NCBI RefSeq assembly: GCF_900115665.1
Contig: NZ_FOXH01000007.1
Span: 1-64,000 of the forward strand
DNA length: 64,000 nucleotides
Direction: 5' to 3'
Source of the DNA: Pseudarcicella hirudinis
Lineage (GTDB): Bacteria; Bacteroidota; Bacteroidia; Cytophagales; Spirosomataceae
The notes below the pieces were generated by a model that made no database searches, was not told where the DNA came from, and saw only the letters and a program-made list of their open reading frames with translations. Position numbers and translations under genes: made by a program. The number at the start of each line of letters is the position of its first letter. Position 1 is the first letter of the stretch. Shown here piece after piece: positions 50,944 through 60,332 of the stretch.

Positions 50944-51939
50944 ATGATAACCATGAATTTATTAGAAGAAGCTAACCGGGTTGGTTACGTGAGTCGTTCC
51001 ACCCCTAAAGGAATTGATTTAAAAGAAGAAATCCTGAAGCTGAAGAAGGAGAAAAATGCCGTAATTCTGGCACATTATTATGTTGATGGCGAAATTCAGG
51101 AAATTGCTGATTATGTCGGCGATAGTTTAGGCCTCGCACAAGCCGCAGAAAGTACCACAGCAGATATGATTGTTTTCTGCGGGGTTCATTTTATGGGAGA
51201 AACTGCAAAGATCCTTAATCCACATAAAAAGGTTGTTATTCCTGATTTTAATGCAGGTTGTTCACTCGCTGACTCTGCCCCAAAAGAAGAGTTCGCAGCT
51301 TTTAAAGCACAGCATCCTGATGCCGTTGTGGTTAGTTATATTAACTGTACTGCCGATATTAAGGCCATGACAGATATTATCTGCACTTCATCCAATGCGG
51401 TAAAGATTGTAGAATCGATTCCGGCAGAAAAGGAAATCATATTCGCTCCTGACGCTAACCTGGGGAGATATGTTGCCAAAAAAACCGGAAGAGATTTAAT
51501 TCTTTGGGATGGGGCCTGTATTGTACATATCGATATTTCTCTTGAAAAATTGAAAAAGGTAAGAGAGGAAAATCCCAATGCATTATTGGTTGCTCATCCG
51601 GAATGTAAGGAAATTATTCTTTCTCAGGCTGATTTCATCGGTTCAACAACTGCCCTGCTGAAATTTGTGGAAGAATCCGACAATCAGGAATTTATTGTTG
51701 CGACAGAAGCAGGTATTCTTCATAAAATGAAGATGGCTGTACCTCACAAGAAACTGATTCCTGCGCCGGCCAATGAACAAAATTCCTGTGCCTGCTCTGA
51801 ATGTCCGTACATGAAAATGAACACATTGGAAAAACTATATAATTCAATGTTTTATGAATTACCTGAGATTAATGTTCCCGAGGAAGTCCGTATTCCGGCT
51901 CTGAAGGCTGTAAAAGCCATGCTTGAAATCTCTAAATAG
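50944..51939 (+). CDS. nadA: Quinolinate synthase
   Basis: 331 residues from ATG 50944 ([16 protein letters not shown]); an in-frame extension to 50821 overlaps nadC and is rejected, and a further ATG at 50953 is nearly equivalent. The fold has three repeats with the [4Fe-4S] Cys ligands in [16 protein letters not shown], the central YINCTADIK and the C-terminal [14 protein letters not shown]. The DGxxLGLA-type segment [14 protein letters not shown] is present. It condenses iminoaspartate with dihydroxyacetone phosphate to give quinolinate for NadC. Ends at a strong shared terminator. Confidence 0.96.
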   Translation: MITMNLLEEANRVGYVSRSTPKGIDLKEEILKLKKEKNAVILAHYYVDGEIQEIADYVGDSLGLAQAAESTTADMIVFCGVHFMGETAKILNPHKKVVIPDFNAGCSLADSAPKEEFAAFKAQHPDAVVVSYINCTADIKAMTDIICTSSNAVKIVESIPAEKEIIFAPDANLGRYVAKKTGRDLILWDGACIVHIDISLEKLKKVREENPNALLVAHPECKEIILSQADFIGSTTALLKFVEESDNQEFIVATEAGILHKMKMAVPHKKLIPAPANEQNSCACSECPYMKMNTLEKLYNSMFYELPEINVPEEVRIPALKAVKAMLEISK

Positions 51940-51950
51940 TTTTGTTTCCC

Positions 51951-51999
51951 ATAAAGTATAAGAGTTCCGCTGAAATTCAGCGGAACTCTTATACTTTAT
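51951..51999. terminator. Bidirectional terminator with a 22-bp perfect stem
   Basis: The arms 51951-51972 (ATAAAGTATAAGAGTTCC...) and 51978-51999 are perfect reverse complements with loop AAATT. It lies between the convergent nadA and glucosidase genes. Confidence 0.9.
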
Positions 52000-52011
52000 A
52001 GGAATTTGTAT

Positions 52012-54678
52012 CTAAACCAGCTCTTTTACTTCCGACTTATTAATCATACTTACGCTTAGGATAAGTTCCGCAACAAGGCCTGTCCAGCCTGTCTGGTGTG
52101 ATGCTCCCAGCCCTTTTCCGGTATCTCCGTCAAAATATTCATAGAACAGCATCAAATCCTTGAAATGCGGGTCATTCTGCTGTTTCTTATACTTTTCGTA
52201 AACAGGGCGTTCCCCTTCTGCGTTTGTCGTAAACAACCTGATTAATCTCTCAGAAATACTCATTGCCGCATCTCTGATACTCACCATTTGTCCTGAATTT
52301 GTAGGGTATTCAACTTCATATTCAGTGCCGTAATATTGAGAAAATTTCAATAATGAGTCAATCAAAAGGTAGTTCATCGGCATCCAGATAGGACCTCTCC
52401 AGTTAGAGTTTCCGCCAAACATACTTCCGGTTGATTCGGCTGGTGTATAATCAACCCTTAAAACACCCCCGTCCAGCTTAAATTCGTAAGGGTTATCTTT
52501 ATGAAATTTCGACAGAGAACGGATTCCGAAATCAGATAAAAATTCTGTCTCGTCAAACATTCGTTTCATAATCATCTTCATACGATGTCCGCGAAGAATT
52601 GAAAGTAAACGACTTTCACCTTTCCCTGCTTCATACCATCTCGAAATCAGGCCGGCAAGATCAGGCCGGTTATTTAACACCCATTCAACCCTTCTTTTGA
52701 AATCAGGTAGTTTTTCAAGCATTTCCGGGGTTAAAACTTCTACGGCAAAAATTGGAATCAAACCAACCATCGATCTGATTTTCAGCAACATCGTAGAGCC
52801 ATCGGTTTTATGAAGCATATCATAATAAAACTGATCTTCTTCATCCCAAAGGTTTATTTTATCTCCTCCAAGCGACTGCATGGCTCCTGCAATATGCAGG
52901 AAGTGTTCGAAGAACTTAGAAGCCATGTCCTGATACACAGGGCGTTCTGTGGCAATTTCACAGGCAATTCTCAACATATTCAGACTGTACATAGCCATCC
53001 AGCCGGTTCCGTCAGCCTGTTCAAGTCTCCCTCCCGTTGGTAAAGTTGCAGACCGGTCAAAAACCCCGATATTATCCATTCCCAGGAAACCGCCGCCGAA
53101 GATATTATTACCACCTTCATCTTTCAGGTTTACCCACCAGGTAAAATTGAGCAATAATTTGTGGAAAATTCTTTCCAGGAAAGAGACATCTCCTTTTCCG
53201 TTGATTTCTTTATCAATTTCATAAACCTTCCAGGTTGCCCAGGCATGTACTGGTGGGTTTACATCCGAGAAACTCCATTCATAAGCAGGAATTTGTCCGT
53301 TCGGATGCATATAATATTCACGGAGAATAACAGCCAGCTGTCTTTTGGCAAAATCCGGATCCAGACGGGCTAAAGGCAGGGTATGAAAAGCAAGATCCCA
53401 GGCAGCAAACCAGGGATATTCCCATTTATCCGGCATGGAAATAATGTTTGCCGCATACATATGCCTCCAACCTGAATTCCTGCCATATTTACGGTTGTCA
53501 TTCGGTTTAGGCATAGAAGGATCTCCGACAATCCATTCATTGACATTATAATAGTACCATTGTTTCGTCCAGAGCATTCCGGCATAAGCCTGACGCTGAA
53601 TAGATTTCAATTCCGGATCAACAACATCTTTTTGTAACTCTTCATAAAAATGATTGGCTTCTCTGATTCTCTTGTCGAAATTATCTTCAAATCCTCCGAA
53701 AGGTTCTGTAATAGAATGGTCAGAAAAACGAAGACGGATACTTACACTTTCCCCGGCTTTTACCATTTTAGAGTAACGGGCTGAAGCCTTGGTTCCAAAC
53801 ATATTCGGGTTTACGCCTGCTTTATCCCCGTCTACTATATAATTATTGATACCATCTTTACAAAAAGGAGTCGGGTTGGCCACACCGTATAACCTCTGAT
53901 AATTGGTTTCATTATCACAGAAAAGCAATTCATCTGCATTTTCACAATATAATTTGAAATGCCCGACTACATTATGGTCAATTTCAATCAGGCTGTTGGA
54001 AACCCCTGAAAGCATTGGTTTATACTGAAATTTCTCATAACCCCAACACCAGGTATTTCTAAACCAAACCGTAGGTAAAAGCGTCAGCGGAGCATCTTTG
54101 TCACTTCTGTTATGGGCAGTAATTTTTATCAGAATATCCTGTTCATCAACTTTAGAATACTCCATTGAAATGTCAAAATATTCATCCTCATCAAAAACCC
54201 CCGTATCCAGCAACTCATATTCCGGCTCCAGCCTTGATCTCATACGGCTTTCCTGAATAAGCTTCTCATAAGGAAAAACGTCCTGAGGATACTTATAAAG
54301 CATCTTCATGTATGAGTGCGTAGGCGTGGAATCCTGATAATAATAGAGTTCTTTTACATCCTCTCCATGATTTGATTCATTTCCGGTCAGACCAAAAAGG
54401 CGTTCTTTCAGAATATGATCTTTATGGTTCCAGAATGCAAGAGCAAAACATATATATTGCTTATTATCAGAAATCCCTCCGATTCCTTCTTCCCCCCATC
54501 GATAGGCTTTTGCACGAGCCATATCATGAGAGATAGTGTTCCAGGCATCCCCACCGGAAGAATAATCCTCCCTTACCGTCCCCCATTGCCTTTCGGTAAG
54601 ATAGGGACCCCATTTTTTCCAGCCTTTATTATCGTTACGAGTTTTTAATCTCCATTTCTCAGCGCAAACGTTACTCAT
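52012..54678 (-). CDS. GH63-like (MGH1-type) glucosidase
   Basis: 888 residues, no signal peptide, so cytoplasmic. It opens with EKWRLKTRNDNKGWKKWGPYLTERQWGTVREDYSSGGDAW, a hallmark of these bacterial proteins, and continues with a beta-sandwich region. The (alpha/alpha)6 barrel (about 360-850) has HPNGQIPAYEWSFSDVNPPVHAWA, GWMAMYSLNMLRIACEIA and SNWRGPIWMPMNYLLIDSL; the acidic residues of these stretches are the catalytic candidates. It probably trims terminal glucose from an intracellular or recycled glycan. Sugar specificity is not known. Stands alone with its own promoter. Confidence 0.88.
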   Translation of the reverse strand: MSNVCAEKWRLKTRNDNKGWKKWGPYLTERQWGTVREDYSSGGDAWNTISHDMARAKAYRWGEEGIGGISDNKQYICFALAFWNHKDHILKERLFGLTGNESNHGEDVKELYYYQDSTPTHSYMKMLYKYPQDVFPYEKLIQESRMRSRLEPEYELLDTGVFDEDEYFDISMEYSKVDEQDILIKITAHNRSDKDAPLTLLPTVWFRNTWCWGYEKFQYKPMLSGVSNSLIEIDHNVVGHFKLYCENADELLFCDNETNYQRLYGVANPTPFCKDGINNYIVDGDKAGVNPNMFGTKASARYSKMVKAGESVSIRLRFSDHSITEPFGGFEDNFDKRIREANHFYEELQKDVVDPELKSIQRQAYAGMLWTKQWYYYNVNEWIVGDPSMPKPNDNRKYGRNSGWRHMYAANIISMPDKWEYPWFAAWDLAFHTLPLARLDPDFAKRQLAVILREYYMHPNGQIPAYEWSFSDVNPPVHAWATWKVYEIDKEINGKGDVSFLERIFHKLLLNFTWWVNLKDEGGNNIFGGGFLGMDNIGVFDRSATLPTGGRLEQADGTGWMAMYSLNMLRIACEIATERPVYQDMASKFFEHFLHIAGAMQSLGGDKINLWDEEDQFYYDMLHKTDGSTMLLKIRSMVGLIPIFAVEVLTPEMLEKLPDFKRRVEWVLNNRPDLAGLISRWYEAGKGESRLLSILRGHRMKMIMKRMFDETEFLSDFGIRSLSKFHKDNPYEFKLDGGVLRVDYTPAESTGSMFGGNSNWRGPIWMPMNYLLIDSLLKFSQYYGTEYEVEYPTNSGQMVSIRDAAMSISERLIRLFTTNAEGERPVYEKYKKQQNDPHFKDLMLFYEYFDGDTGKGLGASHQTGWTGLVAELILSVSMINKSEVKELV

Positions 54679-54887
54679 ATTTATGTAAAATTAACGGTAA
54701 ACAATACCCAATTAATGCTTGATAACAACCTATTTAAATTAAGGAGTAAATGCAAAGATACCCAATAACTACAAAAAAGAATTGCCATTTTATTTAACTT
54801 AAAAAGAAAAAATTGTACAAATTAAAGAATTTTACAAATTTGCCTGAGATACCCATAACAGAATTATCCTGAGCAAAGCCGGGTATA

Positions 54888-54895
54888 TAATTTTG
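54888..54895 (+). promoter_or_regulatory. TAnnTTTG promoter box of the GSCFA gene
   Basis: TAATTTTG matches the Bacteroidota -7 consensus, 31 bp before the chosen ATG at 54926. A longer reading frame starting at TTG 54893 would overlap this box. Confidence 0.45.
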
Positions 54896-54925
54896 TTTAA
54901 AATTTTTGAAATAATTCAAACACAG

Positions 54926-55900
54926 ATGGATTTACGAACCGAACTAAAAATCCCGGAATCAAAATATAAAATCCTGTTAAGTTCATCTTCATTAACAGCC
55001 GGCTCCTGCTTTGCAGAGGTGGTCGGCAGTAAATTAAAGGAAAACAAACTCCGCGCCAATACCAATCCTTTCGGTACATTATTTAATCCGCTTTCAATAT
55101 TTAAGTTACTTAATCAGTCTCTCAAAAACCAGCCAATCGACGAGACTCTTCTCATCAGCAATCAGGATTCCTGGTTTCATTATGACTGGCACTCTCAGCA
55201 TTTTGCCACATCAAAAGAACAATTAATTGACATTCTGAATAAAAAAATTACGGAAACAGGCGAAGCATTACAAAAGACGGACTTCCTAATACTGACTTTC
55301 GGGAGCGCTTTCATTTATAAATTACTTTCCGGGGACACTTATGTAAGCAATTGTCATAAAATGCCCGGAAAGCTTTTTACCAAAGAACTCCTGAGTGTAA
55401 AACATATTTGTCAGAGTTTTGCCCTTTTTTATAAGGCACTTAAATCCTGCAATCCATCTGTAAAAATTATTATTACCGTTTCTCCGGTCAGACATATAAA
55501 AGACGGTATTCCTGAAAATCAGGTTTCAAAGTCTATCCTCCGGGCAGCTTGCCATTATCTGGAAACTGATTATGAAGAAGTAAGCTATTTTCCGGCTTAT
55601 GAACTGATGATGGATGATCTGAGAGATTATCGTTTTTACAAATCAGATCTTATCCATCCGAATGAAATTGCGGAAGACTACATTTTTGAAAAATTCTCAA
55701 AATCTTATTTTTCCGAAGATTTACAGGCTTTTGTACAAACCTGGCAAAAGCTGAGAAGTTCTATTAATCACAGGCCTTTTAATCCCGGCTCATCAAACCA
55801 TCAGCAGTTTCTGAATAACCTTTTATCAGCTTTGGAGAACATTTCTTCTAAAGTTGATGTTTTCAGAGAGATACAGGAAATTAAAGACCGGCTTATCTGA
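54926..55900 (+). CDS. GSCFA-domain protein
   Basis: 324 residues from ATG 54926 (MDLRTELKIPESKYKILLSS). The domain's name motif appears as AGSCFAEVVGSKL, followed by TNPFGTLFNPLSI, LTFGSAF, HKMPGKLF and TVSPVRHIKDG. The SGNH-like hydrolase fold uses Ser in GSCFA and a later DLIHPN-type block (KSDLIHPNEIAEDYIFEKF), so it is probably an esterase or acyltransferase on a polysaccharide or cell-surface polymer. Cytoplasmic or loosely anchored, no signal peptide. No functional partner is evident nearby. Confidence 0.9.
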   Translation: MDLRTELKIPESKYKILLSSSSLTAGSCFAEVVGSKLKENKLRANTNPFGTLFNPLSIFKLLNQSLKNQPIDETLLISNQDSWFHYDWHSQHFATSKEQLIDILNKKITETGEALQKTDFLILTFGSAFIYKLLSGDTYVSNCHKMPGKLFTKELLSVKHICQSFALFYKALKSCNPSVKIIITVSPVRHIKDGIPENQVSKSILRAACHYLETDYEEVSYFPAYELMMDDLRDYRFYKSDLIHPNEIAEDYIFEKFSKSYFSEDLQAFVQTWQKLRSSINHRPFNPGSSNHQQFLNNLLSALENISSKVDVFREIQEIKDRLI

Positions 55901-56015
55901 TCTTATTTAACCTTCTGCAGACAGGTTAATGCCGGAGATCGAAAAATACTTCGGATCATATTCTTATCTGCCTTTTTACTCCTTATCTTTGCATTTCAAA
56001 TTGAATTTTAGCTAA

Positions 56016-57122
56016 ATGGGCGATTTAAAAATTAAAAAAGAGGATATTCTTAAAGCATTAAGTACTGTTGAGGAACCTGATCTTAAAAAAGACCTGGTAA
56101 CCCTTAACATGATTAAAGATATTGAGCTGGGAATCGGAGAGGTACGTTTCACTGTGGTTTTAACTACTCCGGCCTGTCCGCTGAAGGAAAAAATCCGCAA
56201 AGATTGTGAAAACGCAATTCATACACATGTTGATAATACCCTGAAGGTGGTAATCAGCATGACTGCCGATGTAACCAGCTCTCGTATGGGAACAGCAGCC
56301 CTCCTTCCAAAAGTTAAAAATATTATTGCAATTGCATCAGGGAAAGGTGGCGTTGGAAAATCAACCATTACAGCCAACATTGCCGTTGCCTTGAAACAGG
56401 CAGGTGCAAAAGTAGGAATCATTGATGCGGATATTTCGGGCCCTTCTATTCCTGTAATGTTCGGAGCTGAGGGAATGCAGCCACTGGTTCAGGAGATCGA
56501 CGGGAAAAACATGATTCAGCCGATTATGCAGTTTGGCATAAAAATGATTTCAATGGGTTTTCTGGCACCTCAGGAAAGTCCTGTGCCCTGGAGAGGCCCT
56601 ATGATGACTCAGGCCCTGCGCCAGTTTTTCGGAGATACAAATTGGGGAGAATTAGATTATTTGCTTATTGACTTACCTCCGGGGACTTCAGATATACATT
56701 TGTCATTGGTGCAGCTGGTTCCTGTTACAGGGGCAGTTATCGTAACAACACCACAAAAAGTAGCCCTTTCGGATGCTCAAAAAGGGTTAATGTTTTTCCG
56801 CCAGCCACAAATCAATGTTCCAATTTTGGGAATTATCGAAAATATGGCGTACTTTACACCGGAAGAATTACCTGACAACAAGTATTTTATCTTTGGAAAA
56901 GATGGTGGTAAAAACCTGGCAGCCAAATATGAAACACAGGTTTTAGGTGAAATTCCATTAGTGCAAAGTATTCGTGAAGCAGGGGATGAAGGACAGCCAG
57001 CAGTAATGTCAAACTCAATTATTGCGACAGCCTTTAAAGAAACTGCTGAAAAGCTTGCCAGACAAATTGCTTTAAGAAATGCTAATCAGGAAAAAACGAT
57101 TAGAGTTGAAATGAAAGTGTAA
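56016..57122 (+). CDS. Mrp/NBP35-family iron-sulfur carrier ATPase
   Basis: 368 residues. The N-terminal DUF59/MIP18-like domain (about 1-90) has LSTVEEPDLKKDLVTLNMIKDIE and the CP-type VLTTPACPLKEKI. The ParA-like ATPase has the deviant Walker A SGKGGVGKSTITANIAVALK, Walker B LLIDLPPGTSDIHL and the Mrp signature GIIENMAYF. Usually assembles or hands over Fe-S clusters. The CxxC for cluster binding in NBP35 is not visible here, as in several bacterial Mrp proteins. It is followed after 2 bp by a NifU-like gene. Confidence 0.93.
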   Translation: MGDLKIKKEDILKALSTVEEPDLKKDLVTLNMIKDIELGIGEVRFTVVLTTPACPLKEKIRKDCENAIHTHVDNTLKVVISMTADVTSSRMGTAALLPKVKNIIAIASGKGGVGKSTITANIAVALKQAGAKVGIIDADISGPSIPVMFGAEGMQPLVQEIDGKNMIQPIMQFGIKMISMGFLAPQESPVPWRGPMMTQALRQFFGDTNWGELDYLLIDLPPGTSDIHLSLVQLVPVTGAVIVTTPQKVALSDAQKGLMFFRQPQINVPILGIIENMAYFTPEELPDNKYFIFGKDGGKNLAAKYETQVLGEIPLVQSIREAGDEGQPAVMSNSIIATAFKETAEKLARQIALRNANQEKTIRVEMKV

Positions 57123-57124
57123 AT

Positions 57125-57376
57125 ATGGAAACAATCATAGAAAATACATTATTGGTCAAAGTTGAACACGCTCTTAACAGCATAAGACCATATCTTGAAG
57201 CTGATGGCGGCAATGTGAAGGTCGTTGAAATTACAGACGATCATATTCTTCATCTGGAGCTTGTAGGTGCATGCAGTTCATGCAGTATGTCTGCCATGAC
57301 CTTTAAAGCCGGAATTGAAGAGGCTATCCGCAGGGAAGTTCCGGAGATTGTGAAAGTTGTTGCGACTAATTTGTAA
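57125..57376 (+). CDS. NifU-like C-terminal-domain protein (Fe-S scaffold)
   Basis: 83 residues. LNSIRPYLEADGGNVKVVEI and LELVGACSSCSMSAMTFKAGIEEAIRREVPEI show the NifU_N/Nfu C-terminal domain, whose CSSC provides the two Cys for a transiently bound cluster. Two bp after the Mrp gene, so they are co-translated and act together in Fe-S delivery. Terminated at 57401-57437. Confidence 0.94.
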   Translation: METIIENTLLVKVEHALNSIRPYLEADGGNVKVVEITDDHILHLELVGACSSCSMSAMTFKAGIEEAIRREVPEIVKVVATNL

Positions 57377-57400
57377 AAAATACTGTCGCTTATATTGATC

Positions 57401-57437
57401 AAACCTCATAGGCTTTTCTGAAACCTATGAGGTTTTT
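57401..57437 (+). terminator. Terminator of the Mrp/NifU operon
   Basis: AAACCTCATAGG (57401-57412) pairs with CCTATGAGGTTT (57424-57435), then TTT. A short A run lies on its 5' side. Confidence 0.85.
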
Positions 57438-57629
57438 TCTTAAATTGCATTCCGGATTTTACGTGGTAATCACACCCAATCGTAATAAAGGAAACATAGA
57501 ACAAATATAGTTTGTCAGGCATCGTTTAGATAGTGTTAATCATTCAGGCACTGAAATCCTTTGGTATGATTGAACAAAAAATAATATTCTTTTCATTCAA
57601 CAATTCTGCTATTCAAAAATTACTCTAGT

Positions 57630-59444
57630 ATGAAAATCGGCATCTTTTTTGGCGGGCCTGCTCGTGAGCGTGAAATCAGTTTTTCCGGTGGTAAAACGGC
57701 AATGGAAAATATTGACAAAACGCTCTTTACTCCTGTTCCTGTTTTTGTTGATAGTGTCGGCAATTTTATTATTCTCAATGACGATTTGGTATATGCCGGT
57801 TCGATCCGGGATTTCTATCCGCCAAAATCTTATCAAAAAGGAGGCTTTAATGTTTATGCTGAATCTCTTGGAGAACTTTCCGATAGCGAAACTGATACGT
57901 TAATTGCTCAGGTTGGGAAAAGAATAAAACCTGAAGATTTCAAAAATCATTTTGATTTTGCCTTCATTGCCATGCACGGACCTACCTGCGAAGATGGTAG
58001 TATCCAGGGGCTTCTGGAATGGTATAATATTCCATATTCCGGCCCGGGCCTGATGGGTTCTTCAATTGGTATCGATAAAATAGCCCAGAATGAACTATTA
58101 AAGCTATCTGTAGGATTAGATAAGAAAACCGAGGTAATTACCTGGGAAGAATGGAACAGCTTTGGACAGGAAACACTTTTTGATCAGGTTAAAAACGAGA
58201 TCGGGCTTCCTTTTGTGGTTAAAGCGCCTCATCAGGGCTCATCTATTGGTGTGGCATTTGTAAAAACAGATGATTTCAACCAGTTTAAAGATGCCGTTAA
58301 ACAATGTTTTTTCATCAAAGAAATCTCTTTCAATGAATGGTCAGAGGCTTCTCCGGAAGAAAAACATCAGATTCTTCAACATATCGCCAATCTGGATGAA
58401 GGTATTGGTTTTCCATTGGTTTTCCAGGAGGAAATTGTTTATCATCCTGAAGATTTATTACAAAAATTTGAAGAGCATTTCTCTGACGATCAGGTAAGAA
58501 GAGCCGTTCTAACTTCTCTTAATTCTGAAGATGCAGTATTATTTGAAAGTTTTGTAAATGGTCAGGAATTCAGCTGCGGTGTGATCCAGAAACCAAATCT
58601 GGAATCTGTAGCTCTGCCTCCCACTGAAATTGTAAAAGTTGTTGAAGTATTTGATTTCAACTCAAAATACAAACCGGGTGCTACCCGCAAACGCCTGCCC
58701 ATTGAGACCTCACTTGAAAACCTCCATAAAGTTCAGGCTGATGTAAAAAAGGCTTTCGACTCTCTTCGTTTCGGTGTATGCACAAGAATTGACGGATTCC
58801 TTACAGAATCGGGAAATGTCATTCTTCATGACCCGAATACAATTCCTGGAATGTCACCTACTTCGCTGATATTTAAGCAAATGGCAGAAATCGGACTCAA
58901 TGTTTCTGATGCCATTACTTATTTTATCCGTCAGTCAATAAGAGAAAGAATTTGTTCCGGGAAAAACACATTTCGTTTTCAACAGCTTCTTGAAAAACTG
59001 GATGAGGGCATTGCAGAAAGAATTAAAAACTTTGAAAAAAGAGAGAAAGTTGCCATAATCTTCGGAGGGTTTAATGTTGATGCCAAAGAAGACTCATTTG
59101 TAAAAGCACGAAAAGTATTTGGTCATATTGCTGCTTCCAAAGAATATGCTCCGGTTCCTGTTTTTGTTTCAGGAAATGATATTGAAAATTACAGCCTGCA
59201 TGTGCTGCCAGCCAATCTGATGTTCAAAGAGCATGCAGAAGATATTGAAAAGGCATTGGATGGGTATGTTCATCCACTGATTCTCGAAACCCGGGAAAAT
59301 GCATTGGATATCACTTTACATTTCACCGGAAAACCTGTAGATATTCTCAAAACTGTCACTTTGGAAGAAGTACAGTCAGCAAATAATGCAGCATGGAATA
59401 GTGTATCAGAACTATCTGTTTCGTTACCTGCATTTACCATATAA
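57630..59444 (+). CDS. D-alanine--D-alanine ligase-like ATP-grasp protein with a C-terminal extension
   Basis: 604 residues, far longer than normal Ddl (about 310-365). The N-terminal domain has KIGIFFGGPAREREISFSGG; the ATP-grasp core has FVVKAPHQGSSIGVAFVK, the grasp lysine and loop, FVNGQEFSCGV and LHDPNTIPGMSP, the Ddl metal-binding end. An insertion of about 70 residues (FNEWSEASPEEKHQILQ...) precedes FVNGQEFS. Residues ~455-604 restart with KREKVAIIFGGFNVDAKEDSFV, echoing the N-terminal FGGPARERE and suggesting a partial second Ddl domain without ATP-grasp. D-Ala-D-Ala synthesis for peptidoglycan is likely, but a related ligase reaction is possible. Monocistronic. Confidence 0.82.
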   Translation: MKIGIFFGGPAREREISFSGGKTAMENIDKTLFTPVPVFVDSVGNFIILNDDLVYAGSIRDFYPPKSYQKGGFNVYAESLGELSDSETDTLIAQVGKRIKPEDFKNHFDFAFIAMHGPTCEDGSIQGLLEWYNIPYSGPGLMGSSIGIDKIAQNELLKLSVGLDKKTEVITWEEWNSFGQETLFDQVKNEIGLPFVVKAPHQGSSIGVAFVKTDDFNQFKDAVKQCFFIKEISFNEWSEASPEEKHQILQHIANLDEGIGFPLVFQEEIVYHPEDLLQKFEEHFSDDQVRRAVLTSLNSEDAVLFESFVNGQEFSCGVIQKPNLESVALPPTEIVKVVEVFDFNSKYKPGATRKRLPIETSLENLHKVQADVKKAFDSLRFGVCTRIDGFLTESGNVILHDPNTIPGMSPTSLIFKQMAEIGLNVSDAITYFIRQSIRERICSGKNTFRFQQLLEKLDEGIAERIKNFEKREKVAIIFGGFNVDAKEDSFVKARKVFGHIAASKEYAPVPVFVSGNDIENYSLHVLPANLMFKEHAEDIEKALDGYVHPLILETRENALDITLHFTGKPVDILKTVTLEEVQSANNAAWNSVSELSVSLPAFTI

Positions 59445-59449
59445 AAAAA

Positions 59450-59488
59450 CTGGGAGTGATAAGTATAACATATCTTATCACTCCCAGT
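59450..59488. terminator. Bidirectional terminator
   Basis: ACTGGGAGTGATAAG (59450-59464) pairs with CTTATCACTCCCAGT (59474-59488), with T tracts on both sides. Shared by the Ddl-like gene and the LytTR operon. Confidence 0.85.
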
Positions 59489-59511
59489 TCTTTTGTTAAG
59501 TCGGTTTAGCT

Positions 59512-60252
59512 TTATTTCCTGCCAGAGATAATCTTCTGGTCCAGGGCCGTCCACAATTGATTCCTGTATGTTTCTCCCAAAGGAATATTTATCTCATTTT
59601 CCAGTGCTATCTGATTTCCTTCCACATAATCCACTTTGATTAAAGATATTATATAAGAACGATGAACTCTCAGAAATTTATCATTCGGTAAATGTTCTTC
59701 CAGATCTTTGATCCCTAACAAGGTTACAAATTTGCCTTTAATGGTGTGTAAAGTAATATAATTCCCTAAACCCTCTGCATAAAGGATATCCGTAAAATTC
59801 ACTTTCTGCATCCTGTTTTCAGATTTGATGAAGATATAATCATCAACTTTTCCGTCAAGAATATAAGTCTGCTCCGGCAATGACAGCTTTAAAGGAAATT
59901 GCTCCATATCCTGCACCTTTCTTACCGCCTGTATAAACCGTTCGAAAGCAATCGGTTTCAACAAATAATCCACAACATTATATTCATACCCTTCCAAAGC
60001 GTATTGAGAATAAGCTGTGGTAAAGATTATTTTACTCCGGCCTTTTACCAGTTTGACAAAGTCAATCCCCGATAATTCCGGCATTCTTATGTCAACAAAA
60101 ATCAGGTCTATTTTCTGAGTATATACGATATCAAGTGCTTCTACGGGTAGTAAACTCGCAGCAACCAGGTGTAATGACGGGAGTCGGTTGATGTAATTAG
60201 CTAACACATCAATGGCTGACTGTTCATCGTCTATGACAAGACATTTAAGCAT
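59512..60252 (-). CDS. LytTR-family response regulator (LytR/AlgR-type)
   Basis: 246 residues. The receiver domain starts MLKCLVIDDEQSAID; phospho-Asp in LIFVDIRMPELSG, Thr in IIFTTAYS, Lys in YLLKPIAF. The LytTR domain (about 145-245) reads VNFTDILYAEGLGNYITLHT, LPNDKFLRVHRSYIISLIKV and INIPLGETYRNQLW. It lies 80 bp downstream of, and in one operon with, the histidine kinase gene, so it is its likely partner. Probably regulates its own operon through a 21-bp-period repeat upstream of the kinase. Confidence 0.94.
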   Translation of the reverse strand: MLKCLVIDDEQSAIDVLANYINRLPSLHLVAASLLPVEALDIVYTQKIDLIFVDIRMPELSGIDFVKLVKGRSKIIFTTAYSQYALEGYEYNVVDYLLKPIAFERFIQAVRKVQDMEQFPLKLSLPEQTYILDGKVDDYIFIKSENRMQKVNFTDILYAEGLGNYITLHTIKGKFVTLLGIKDLEEHLPNDKFLRVHRSYIISLIKVDYVEGNQIALENEINIPLGETYRNQLWTALDQKIISGRK

Positions 60253-60332
60253 AACTATTTATAGTTTTTAGGTGGTGTGGAAAACAAAGAGATCATTTGT
60301 TACAAAAATAATTGCCTCTTAACTGTTTCTGA

